64,000 nt of DNA from Timema cristinae. Its lineage: Eukaryota; Arthropoda; Insecta; Phasmatodea; Timematidae. A program made the translations under genes and the position numbers. Below, piece after piece: positions 55,496 through 64,000 of the stretch. The number at the start of each line of letters is the position of its first letter. The first letter of the stretch is position 1. Location: contig JBCFYV010000012.1 of assembly GCA_039000515.1 (NCBI GenBank), positions 117,725,849-117,789,848 of the forward strand. The letters are read 5' to 3'. Under the pieces are notes generated by a model. It was not told the DNA's origin and made no database searches. It was given only the letters and a program-made list of their open reading frames with translations.

Positions 55496-55954
55496 GATAG
55501 TGATAATCCAGATTTGCCAAATCCAGTTAATTTATCATACGGTTTAAGCTTAGCAGTAAGTGTACCTGTAGCATTGTATTAATTAGATGCAATAATTAAA
55601 AATTGTGTTTGTTTACAAATTTCAGGGGATAGAAGATTGACAATAGGCGTAGGCTACATATAGCGTTGTATTAGTTAGATAAATTAATAAAAATGGCGTT
55701 CATTTACAGGTTTTATGTTTGTATTTACTTTATTTTCCTTTTGAGTATTCCCTATCTCATCCATATTAAATTCAATTCCCTTATACGCGTTTTCGTGATA
55801 CTCGATTTTTTTTTTATCAGAGCCAATCACTCGCGTAGTGTGAGGGACAGCTGTATTACATTTTAGTGGTCTTTTTTTAATCTCAAAAATGTTATCCCCT
55901 ATAAAAACACATGATTATTTTTACTCCCCAAATAAAAACGTTCCTGCGCCACTG

Positions 55955-56230
55955 CGTGGGATTAACGTAATTTGAGGAGGGAAAGAAGGTAATTAAGCGG
56001 GAACATGTAAAGTCACCAACCTACCGACCGCAGCGCCACCAAGCTATGTTAATATTGCATGCGGGAAGAACACGAACTACAAGTCACCAGCTCACTTGAC
56101 AACGAAATGCAAAGTTAGCGAAGCTGAGAAAAACGGTCTAACATCAGTTCGTTGACGGTCTCCAATTGAAAATGGAGTAGAAACATAAAACTAGCTTTCG
56201 CTCTTCTTATCTATGCTCCACGTCTTAATA
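55955..56230. other. gene-free DNA
   Basis: No exon of the transporter and no repeat recognised. Confidence 0.35.
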
Positions 56231-57343
56231 CAGTGTGGCCTAGCTTGTGGCCCGCGGGCCAAATGCAGCCCACGCTCACTGCAAAATGTGGACCTCATAG
56301 TTTCCTGGAGGAAAATTAAATATAAATCTTTGGTGCGAACGATGTGAATTATAATGATTCAAATAAAACTATGTATTCGAAATGGCCATGATTGCCTTTT
56401 GTTATACATTTATTAGATTACTTCCCGTAAAAAAAATATTGTAAAGAATCCTGGAAAACAAAGCTTCAAATCATCCATCATGTCAATATAAAAACAAAAC
56501 TTTTTTACTTATTTAAAAAAAAAATACAGTCCTACCATCACTATATAGCCCCCTCCCTTTTTTTTATCCTCCCCCTTATTTTCATCTCATTCCTCTATAA
56601 TTTGGTTTGCTCTAGGCGCGAAAGGAATTGTGTATACATCAATCAAACAAATTGTTAAAATCAAATTAATTTTTCAGCTTCCTCCCCTTTCATTTACTCC
56701 CCTCATTTTCCCAAATTTTATTTTAATCTTTTTTTTTTTTTTTTTGCGTTCCTCGTCACTACATCTAGTTCTCTTTCCTCACCCCTAACCCCCCCCCCCT
56801 TTCACCAACCCCACTTTCCCTTCAACGACTTTTTTTTTCAACGACTATATAATATACTATCGACATTTTTATGAGGAATAAATTAAATTTTCAAAATAAA
56901 ATATAGCCTTTGTTACTCGCTGATAAGGTAGCTTTATATTGGTGAAATAATTTTTAAAATCGGTCCAGTAGTTTTTGAGTTTATCCATTACAAACAAAAA
57001 AACAAAAAATCAAATCTTTCCTCTTTATAATATTAGTATAGGTATAGATTTAAAAATATATTTAAGTTTATTATAATATGTTCAGTTGTTTTGTGAAAGC
57101 GTGTGTACGTAGTGTACATATTTTATAATATTTTTTGGGAGATTAGTAGACTTATTTTTGGCACTAAAATTTGAAAGACTACCAACCAGAAATACAATTT
57201 GTATAGTATTGAAAATGATTGTTTATTAAGTCTAGTTTGTAGGCCAGTAATAAGTTTATGGGATTACAAAATATATCTTGGGCCCACGGTGAAAACTGGC
57301 AATCACATTTGGCCCTTGGATTGAAAAAGATTGGAACGTCCTG
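56231..57343. mobile_element. hAT (Charlie-like) element with LINE 3' end inside
   Basis: Left end CAGTGTGGCCTAGCTTGTGG followed by CCCGCGGGCCAAATGC; right end GGCCCTTGGATTGAAAAAGA followed by TTGGAACGTCCTG. These are familiar hAT terminal sequences. Flanks TCTTAATA and TCTTATAA agree at 6 of 8. An RTE-type LINE end lies inside at 56870-57050. Confidence 0.75.
56870..57050 (+). repeat. RTE-type LINE 3' end
   Basis: Contains AAAATCGGTCCAGTAGTTTT, TGAGTTTATCCATTACAAAC, an ACAAA run and CTTTCCTCTTTATAATATTA then GTATAG. I recognise this 3' UTR from RTE-type LINEs of insects and other invertebrates. Confidence 0.8.
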
Positions 57344-57351
57344 TCTTATAA

Positions 57352-57545
57352 TACCCCTCCGGGATATCCACAGGTTGTAACTAATGGGATAGACCTGAGA
57401 AAGGTATAACTTCGATTAAATGTACCCAAATTTGCATGAAGTGAAAGTATAGTTGCCATTTATAAAAATAAATCCGCTCAACACACCTGGCTGGACACGA
57501 ACCGGAGAACCCAGAAAAGACGTGACTGACGTTAACGTTCACGTG
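57352..57545 (-). repeat. degraded SINE, family A-like
   Basis: Minus strand has a decayed B box (TCCGGTTCGTGTCCAGCCAG) and body fragments (GGGTACATTTAATCGAAGTT). Tail weak (GGGATATCCCGGAGGGGTA region). Confidence 0.45.
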
Positions 57546-57639
57546 CCCCTCCCAATGCGGGTCTTTCCTTTATTAAACCGAGTAGTTACCATTCTGTGAG
57601 CTGAAATAAAATAATTTAGAAAAATATAACCATGTAATT

Positions 57640-57800
57640 AGCCCACAATTGAGCTATGCCGACCGAGCAGCCATCATCTGTTGGCGAAGATAGTGCTCAC
57701 TTCTGCAAATAGAGTGTGTCACGTTGTCAGGATATTGAACCCTCCGGCCGTTATTCTCAGTTTTCTAGGACGGAGCCGCTACTTTTTTCATTCAAGTAGC
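57640..57800 (-). repeat. SINE family E, 3' part
   Basis: Shares CGAGCAGCCATCATCTGTTG-like and GTTATTCTCAGTTTTCTAGG-like blocks with 20915-21080. The tRNA head is missing. Confidence 0.6.
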
Positions 57801-57819
57801 ATTTAAATTATCATTTATT

Positions 57820-58470
57820 CGTCGATGCCAACATCTTCAGATAACATCACGTGCTCGTCTGGCTTTGACTTTATTTGTTCATATTTATTTTATTTGTCAT
57901 TTGTCAATGCTAACATTTCCAGCCCATAGCACGTGTTTGTATGGCTTTGCCTTTCTTTGTTTATATTTATTTTATTTGTCATTTGTCAATGCTAACATTT
58001 CCAGCCCATAGCACGTGTTTGTCTGGCTTTGACTTTCTTTGTTTATATTTATTTTATTTGTCATTTGTCAATGCTAACATTTCCAGCCCATAGCACGTGT
58101 TTGTCTGGCTTTGACTTTCTTTGTTTATATTTTCTTTTATTTGTCAATGCCAATATATCCAGCCCACAACACGTGTCCGTTTAGCTTTGACTTTCTTTGT
58201 TTATATTTTCTTTTATTTGTCAATGCCATCATTTCCAACCCACAACACGTGTCCGTTTAGCTTTGACTTTATTGGTTTATACTTTATTTTATTTATCAAT
58301 GCCAACATTTCCAACCCACAACACGTGTTTGTCTGGCTTTGAATTTCTTTGTTTATACTTTATTTTATTTATCAATGCCAACATTTCCAGCCCACAGCAC
58401 GTGTTCATTTAGCTTTGACTTTATTTGTTTATGTTTATTTTATTTGTCAATCCCAACAGTTTAGGCCCAC
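57820..58470 (+). repeat. minisatellite, 76-83 bp unit, each with a CACGTG E-box
   Basis: Eight to nine copies with TTTATTTGTCAATGCCAACA, TTTCCAGCCCACAGCACGTG and TTTAGCTTTGACTTTATTTG. CACGTG is kept in eight copies (57848, then about every 76-83 bases to 58397). The last copy is decayed (CCACGAGATGCG). Three copies recur in the duplicated segment at 63265. Confidence 0.93.
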
Positions 58471-58957
58471 GAGATGCGTCTGTTAAGCTTTGATCTAGTT
58501 GCTTCTTCTTTATTTGTAATATTCAAAGAATACGGTTTTACCTCCACTTAAACCGTTGAGTGTATATATACTAATAGAGGGAACGAAGGATAGGGAAAAA
58601 CTCTACGCTGCTCATCCAATTTATTTCACTAGTTACATATCTCGCCGTTAGAAAGCGCTAGTACGCTTGTGACGCATCCTGACGGCCAGTTATGGTACTT
58701 TTTGAATATTACTCTCCCTCTTTGTCTAAAAGAAGAGAGGAATACTTCTCTTGTAAAAGAGGGATGGTAAGAATTAGGGGAGGTTGTAAGAAAACTGACC
58801 AGATAGGTTTTCTCAAGGTCTACTCTAAACTAACCGTAATCGGTTTTAGGGGTCGTTTACCTGTCATTCAATAACATTGCATTCAAACCAAACGATGTTT
58901 ATTTTCTTAGTTTGCTAGTCTCTGAGGAAAATAAATCTTTAATAGTTATATAAATGA
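58222..58957 (+). repeat. 736-bp direct duplication, left copy
   Basis: As far as I can see by eye, identical to 63265-64000 at a constant offset of 5043 bases. It starts inside the E-box minisatellite and runs through unique sequence (58470-58957), including a 60-codon open frame at 58692-58874 that I do not consider a gene. The base before the left copy differs from the base before the right copy, which defines the left breakpoint. Confidence 0.9.
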
Positions 58958-59098
58958 TAGTTTTTACTTTCATTTAGTTTAAATACAAAGATCTATTTAT
59001 TAATATAAATATCACAATTATATTAATACAAAAACTTTTCTATCTTAAGCTAGGTGCTTTTTGAGTTCACAATATTGGCCACGCGTGGTATACTTAGG

Positions 59099-59831
59099 CA
59101 GGGGTTCTCAAATTCACGGCTCGCGGATCATATCTTGCTTGTCTGCAAAGCTTTTAAATAAGTATTTGGCCTGCAGTTACACCAATACTCTCTCTCTCTC
59201 TCTCACTCACACACACACAAAGAGACACACACACACACACACACACAATAATAGTTTAATTTTAGTATGAATATAATATTGATATAAAACACTTAAACCA
59301 TTTCAAATGCGCTATTTTTTATCACTTTTTAAATAGTGGATTGTGGGGATTTTTGTTTACATATTTTAATAAATACTGCTTTGAGTGATTCTCTAACCCA
59401 CATTAATATCTGGAAAATATAAGTTATGTAATATTTTAATTACATAGCATCAAATAGCTATTAAAGAGTTACATCAGTGGGCACGCGGATTAAACGTCAG
59501 ATTATTATGATATAGTTAGCTGGTGTTGGGGAAGACAGGGTTAGAATTCCATCTGGATGTACAGAGGGTGGATTTTTCCTATTTATGGTCTCGTATATTC
59601 CCGTTTCTCAAATGCAGTTACATTTCCTCCACATTATATGTTCCTCATCCCTTACTTACTAGCGTTATTAAAATATGCTTAGTCAGGACGGCTGGTAAGA
59701 TGCGTTACAAAAACAAAAGTACCTATAGAATATATGTATTTAATCAAACATGTTTGTATATTCCGTGGTTCTCAACACGCCTCAAGTTTGTGAATCTGAA
59801 TCTTCGGCTAGTGTGAGTTTGAGAAACACTG
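59099..59831. mobile_element. hAT-like element with nested SINE
   Basis: Left end CAGGGGTTCTCAAATTCACG, complemented right end CAGTGTTTCTCAAACTCACA. A clean target duplication is not evident. It carries a CT/CA microsatellite (59186-59248) and a tRNA-SINE (59475-59715). Confidence 0.7.
59475..59715 (+). repeat. tRNA-SINE, second head type
   Basis: Head GTGGGCACGCGGATTAAACG, B box AGGGTTAGAATTCCATCTGG, body TTTTTCCTATTTATGGTCTC, tail CAGGACGGCTGGTAAGATGC. The tail is the common A/B tail, changed at a few bases. Confidence 0.75.
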
Positions 59832-60109
59832 ACGAAGGCAATATTTTTTTAGTTTACTGATTCTCACACACCTTTTGAATGGTTCCCTTATAATTGCTCC
59901 AAATTTCAGCTTTCTATGTCATGAAGAAATGGGAAAATTTTCTGTACATCAATACTTACCAACCAAACCCAACTTTTTCTTTAATAATTATTGGTAGACG
60001 TTTGGTGGGCTAGCTAGGTTTTGTTGTTGGGATAGCTTGTCTGTATAATAAATATTTGAGAAAAACTATTTTTTTTATTGCTTTGGCTCTTATTATTATT
60101 TTTTTTTTT
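59832..60109. other. gene-free DNA
   Basis: Nothing recognised. Confidence 0.35.
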
Positions 60110-60720
60110 TCATGATACATATTTTTTCTTGCAAAACTTCTAGGTAGTAGAATACGTCGTACTTACACGAAAAACATTTCAATAATAAAAAATTGAAAAC
60201 ACTATAATGTTTCTACTTTATATGTTCATGCATATCACAGACATCATTACATTTTTTTATGACTAAACTAATAATGCAAAACGCCATTATTGGGTGAAAA
60301 AGTTTTTAAAACCTTGCATATATATTTGCATAGGAAAATCAAAAATTATTGAGTGGGGGAGGGAGACACGCTAACTTTGCCTCTCTAACATTTTTAATAT
60401 TAAATATTTGTTATTCAAAAGCTATTACGGTGCAAAACGCCATAAGTAGTTTCCATACAAGACATTTACATTGACATTAAAAGGAGACAAATTGTAGATG
60501 TGTGTTTTTAAGGGAGGGGGCTACGCTCAACCATACCCACCACCCCACCACTTTTATGTATTTTTTTCCCTTGCAAACATATTATGGGGCCATACTTGGT
60601 GCAAAACAGAATATTAATATTTACATCAACAAAATAAAAAATTAATTGAGGATTGGAACTACACTTAACCTGCTTTCTCACACACCTCCCTCCTATAACA
60701 ATGGTCTGAGACTAGAAAAC
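60110..60720 (+). repeat. degenerate tandem repeat, ~170-bp period
   Basis: Three diverged units share AATGCAAAACGCCATTATTG / GGTGCAAAACGCCATAAGTA / TGGTGCAAAACAGAATATTA and a G-rich GGGGGAGGGAG or AAGGGAGGGGG block. It is probably the interior of an old element. Confidence 0.5.
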
Positions 60721-61445
60721 TAAAAAAGTGCCAAATTGTGGTATATTTCCATATCTAATTTGAGGGGGTTGTATGGAAGCCAACTTGAGTGATCTGATAT
60801 AGGCCCTAACTAAACCCCTTCAGGTTTATGTGGTTTGTGCTGACTTAGAGCACCATTTGGAGGACAGAAATATCCAACTTAAGAACAAATTAATAATATA
60901 AATCAAGACAGATAAATTTAAATATTTTGGGCATGTTTGATGCACAGTAAAAAAAAATAGAAACCAGTTTAGATATTATCATAAAATGCTTTTGATATAA
61001 GTACCAATTTACAAGAATCTGTCTTAAGAATAATATTTTGTAAAATATTAAATGAGTGTTTAAGGTTACATATAGATTTAAAAAATATAATACCTTTAAG
61101 AGAACAGTACAAGAGTTTTTAAAGTGATATACGTTTATCACTGTGGTCTATATCACCCATTCAAGTGAGGCCCTTACTTAAATTTTGTACAATGACAAGA
61201 TAGAAGAAGGTATGCATATACAAATTATAAGTTACAATTATAAGAATGGACATAATTCTAAAATACACATTTGTACAATTTGAAAATAGTTTTAACTATA
61301 GACTTCATTGTAGTTAAAATCTTTAAAAGGGTTTACGCTTAATTCAAAGTATTAAAAAATTATTATTTTTAATCATAGTTGGTGCACACATAAGTTTAGT
61401 CCTCCCTTATAACCTCCTCATTACTTTATTAGACATCATGTATTC
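60721..61445. other. gene-free AT-rich DNA
   Basis: No gene or repeat recognised. The reverse open frame at 60890-61141 is low-complexity. Confidence 0.4.
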
Positions 61446-61662
61446 AAATCATTTCATTTATTCATTTATTTGGGGCATTTAACGTGCACTTTCTAAACCG
61501 ACTTATAAACTAGATTAAATCTAGAACAGATTCAACCCTGTGAAAGCGAAAACGCATAGTTCAGTTCACCAATGATAATGTTTTAGGCCATGCCAGGAAT
61601 CGAAACCAGGACCTTTATCTAAGTATGAAAACACGCTACCAACTGATCTAAAGTGTCAGACC
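61446..61662 (-). repeat. SINE, family D
   Basis: Minus strand head TTTAGATCAGTTGGTAGCGT (A box), CTGGTTTCGATTCCTGGCAT (B box), tail AAAGTGCACGTTAAATGCCC then CAAATAAA. Same family as 47365-47612. Confidence 0.8.
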
Positions 61663-61834
61663 ATGTATTAAAATCAACATTTAGTACAGTTTATGTGTTG
61701 TCAACAAAACATTTATAGATACGTGATAAAAATGATACCTCTGTACACAAATAAAAACGGGTACCTTGGTATTAACGCTGTAAGCTACCTGGTCTCATAA
61801 GTCATCACACTCAAAATATAACTTGTTTTTTGTG

Positions 61835-62012
61835 ACGTGGAGGTCAGGGCTTGAATTCCTGTTTTGTGTACTGAGGGACGATTTTCCTATCTCTTTCTCC
61901 ACTCAAATTCGTGTACATTTCCTTTTAAATACACCTTTCTAATTTACTTTATTATTGTAAAGAGTCGGATAGCTCGGACCTTCAGTAAGATGCGGTGTAC
62001 ATAAAAATAAAA
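61835..62012 (+). repeat. tRNA-SINE, second head type
   Basis: B box AGGGCTTGAATTCCTGTTTT, body TTTCTCCACTCAAATTCGTG, tail CTTCAGTAAGATGCGGTGTA. Confidence 0.65.
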
Positions 62013-63264
62013 CACTATACCATTGGGTACTAATTATTTTAAGGGCGTCTTATTATAACTTCAACCTATTCAACATCCTTTCAATAAATTAAAAAACCTA
62101 GCTATGTATATCTTGAACAAATTTAATCCAAGTTTGACACCTTATCTCAATTATAAGCACCTCTCACCACAGAACTGAAGTTCCGAGAATCGAATCCCGG
62201 CATGACTAAAACATTTACCAATGGTGAAATTTAAATTTGCGGGAATGCGTATTGTGTCTGTTCTAATATTAAGTTAGCTTGTAATTCACGTTATATAACC
62301 TGTCGCTTCTGATAATGCTCACTAAATATACAAAAATAAAAACTTAAATTTTCTATTTAAATCTAACTTAATCGCGCGAAGAAACTTTCACTATATTTTG
62401 ATTTTATTTCTAATCTAAAGATGATATCTATAATGTTTGAAAAAACTATATATATATATGTTTGTGTCCACCTAGTGACGCACTCAGAAATTTACTTTAG
62501 GTAGGGCATACAATCAAGGCCATAGCCAGAATAAAATTTAGGGGAAAAGGGGGTTTTGGCGTCACCCTCACCTTCAAACCTCTGGAAGATGCATTAGTAT
62601 TAATTACCTATATATTTATTTTCATGAAAACTAAAGGCAACTATTAAATAACATAGTTTCTGTAAATGACTATGTTTTAGTTTATAGTAGGTATTTATAA
62701 TAAAAAAAACTCAAATCTGTTAAATTTATCCATTGCTTTTTTTATTTATGAATAAAGGAGGAGGAAAATGTATAGCTTTAAAAGATAGTGTTATTTTGAA
62801 CTGTAGAACCATTTTGATAACATCTGCTCGTTATAAATAGCTAATTATAGCTTCCAGAAGTGTATAGGATTTTCTAATTTTTCCAGAGATTAAAGTTGGT
62901 AGGAAATTGTTATTTTATTAACTATTATTGTTTGAAATAAATTTTAATTCATCATCGGTTTCATGTTATGTTTTAAGGCCTCTAAAGTAGCATTTTTCAA
63001 ACTGGGCTCCGCCTTAGTTATCTGAGGCTACGTGGGGCAATTTTATAATGTTATTTAGTTTTTCACATTATAAAATAGCATCATTAATTAGGATTGCCAA
63101 CTTTTTTTAAAATCTAGATAAATTATACATGCCACACAAGCTACTAATAAATAAATATATATTGATTTAGATTATGCATTTTTCAATGTGAACTTTTTGC
63201 ACAAAGTGGTGGGGAAGTGTAGTTTTTCTTTTATATTTATTCAAGTATTAAGTTATAAACCGAT
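62013..63264. other. gene-free DNA with traces of transposon ends
   Basis: No gene supported. CATTTTTCAAACTGGGCTCC at about 62990 resembles a hAT terminus. 62265-62290 has a trace of the 87-bp repeat (TTAAGTTAGCTTGTAATTCA). Confidence 0.4.
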
Positions 63265-64000
63265 AATGCCATCATTTCCAACCCACAACACGTGTCCGTT
63301 TAGCTTTGACTTTATTGGTTTATACTTTATTTTATTTATCAATGCCAACATTTCCAACCCACAACACGTGTTTGTCTGGCTTTGAATTTCTTTGTTTATA
63401 CTTTATTTTATTTATCAATGCCAACATTTCCAGCCCACAGCACGTGTTCATTTAGCTTTGACTTTATTTGTTTATGTTTATTTTATTTGTCAATCCCAAC
63501 AGTTTAGGCCCACGAGATGCGTCTGTTAAGCTTTGATCTAGTTGCTTCTTCTTTATTTGTAATATTCAAAGAATACGGTTTTACCTCCACTTAAACCGTT
63601 GAGTGTATATATACTAATAGAGGGAACGAAGGATAGGGAAAAACTCTACGCTGCTCATCCAATTTATTTCACTAGTTACATATCTCGCCGTTAGAAAGCG
63701 CTAGTACGCTTGTGACGCATCCTGACGGCCAGTTATGGTACTTTTTGAATATTACTCTCCCTCTTTGTCTAAAAGAAGAGAGGAATACTTCTCTTGTAAA
63801 AGAGGGATGGTAAGAATTAGGGGAGGTTGTAAGAAAACTGACCAGATAGGTTTTCTCAAGGTCTACTCTAAACTAACCGTAATCGGTTTTAGGGGTCGTT
63901 TACCTGTCATTCAATAACATTGCATTCAAACCAAACGATGTTTATTTTCTTAGTTTGCTAGTCTCTGAGGAAAATAAATCTTTAATAGTTATATAAATGA
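63265..64000 (+). repeat. 736-bp direct duplication, right copy (runs off the window)
   Basis: Same sequence as 58222-58957, starting in the E-box minisatellite and still identical at the last base of the window. The real extent is therefore at least 736 bases. Confidence 0.9.

Larger units (their letters stand above)
54568..55853 (+). mobile_element. Tigger/pogo transposon, internally deleted
   Basis: Ends CAGGTATCTCTCGTTATGTG and, complemented, CAGCTGTCCCTCACACTACG, with subterminal ACGCGTTTTC and complemented CACGAAAACGCG. TA flanks both sides (54566-54567, 55854-55855). The interior (54880-55300) keeps the transposase C-terminus in broken frames. The HTH and DDE parts are deleted; autonomous relatives are about twice as long. 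Confidence 0.88.
53807..55954 (+). mobile_element. hAT element with transposase remnant and two nested elements
   Basis: Left end CAGTGGCGAAGAAACGGGGG and complemented right end CAGTGGCGCAGGAACGTTTT. Flanks CCGGGGAC and CGTGGGAT agree at 5 of 8. Inside are a hAT transposase remnant (53979-54140), a TA-flanked MITE (54162-54395) and a Tigger element (54568-55853). The element carries an 18-base G run near its left end and sits 33 bases from a splice acceptor of the SLC26A11-like gene. Confidence 0.75.

Noticed and set aside
58692..58874. 60-codon open frame present twice (also 63735-63917)
   Set aside because: It is repeated only because the whole 736-bp segment is duplicated; no domain, splice site or context supports a gene.
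56000..64000. Upstream exons of the SLC26A11-like gene
   Set aside because: I scanned the minus strand for SLC26 motifs and membrane-segment exons and found none; the region reads as repeats and AT-rich DNA.

Overview
This window is nuclear DNA from an animal, and probably an arthropod or insect-like genome. The evidence is: genes with GT-AG introns, an SLC26 anion transporter gene, non-LTR reverse transcriptase debris of a type common in insects, an RTE-type LINE 3' end, pogo/Tigger and hAT transposons, many tRNA-derived SINEs, and long minisatellites. The species cannot be named from sequence alone, and a mollusc or other invertebrate is not excluded. There are no operons, CRISPR arrays or rRNA genes, and I found no convincing functional tRNA gene.

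Genes. Two protein genes are supported. (1) A plus-strand gene at 35109-43948, possibly to 44285. It has a 474-codon first exon built of two in-frame coding minisatellites (about 20 copies of an 11-residue T/P-rich unit, then 8 copies of a 19-residue unit). A phase-0 intron of 3.3 kb follows, then a ~4.1 kb exon encoding a long coiled coil with a ~41-residue repeat. Two +1 frameshifts interrupt the second exon. I do not recognise the family. (2) The last four coding exons, on the minus strand, of an SLC26A11-like sulfate/anion transporter (53774 down to 50202). They hold the last membrane segment, the STAS domain and the C-terminal tail. The upstream exons must lie beyond the window. The two genes converge.

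Layout. 0-35 kb is gene-free: minisatellites (26-bp unit 890-2884, 87-bp 5764-6088, 54-bp 12853-14045, 54-bp 19140-20262, 62-bp 24020-26300, 35-bp 30801-33040) separated by SINEs, hAT-type elements and inverted-repeat MITEs. 35-44 kb is the coiled-coil gene, whose intron carries a 44-bp array. 44.6-46 kb is a decayed reverse transcriptase split by a SINE. 46.9-50.1 kb holds two hAT elements with good 8-bp target duplications. 50.2-53.8 kb holds the SLC26A11-like exons, with a 30-bp array in one intron. 53.8-57.5 kb is a nest of hAT, Tigger and MITE elements. 57.8-64 kb holds an E-box-bearing 76-bp array, of which a 736-bp segment recurs without visible difference at the window's right edge.

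Main themes worth following. (a) Three separate minisatellites are amplified pieces of the 3'-terminal coding region of non-LTR reverse transcriptases, and a Tigger element carries a similar small array near its C-terminus. (b) Several transposon nests can be ordered by target duplications, the deepest being SINE > hAT-like > 5'-truncated LINE > minisatellite. (c) SINEs with different tRNA heads and bodies share two common 3' tails, and one copy is a chimera. (d) The 44-bp intronic array is bounded by a perfect 13-bp inverted repeat and appears inserted in a SINE; each unit carries an acceptor-donor-like CAG|GTAGGT motif. All repeat families were recognised by eye, so boundaries are approximate unless a target duplication is stated.
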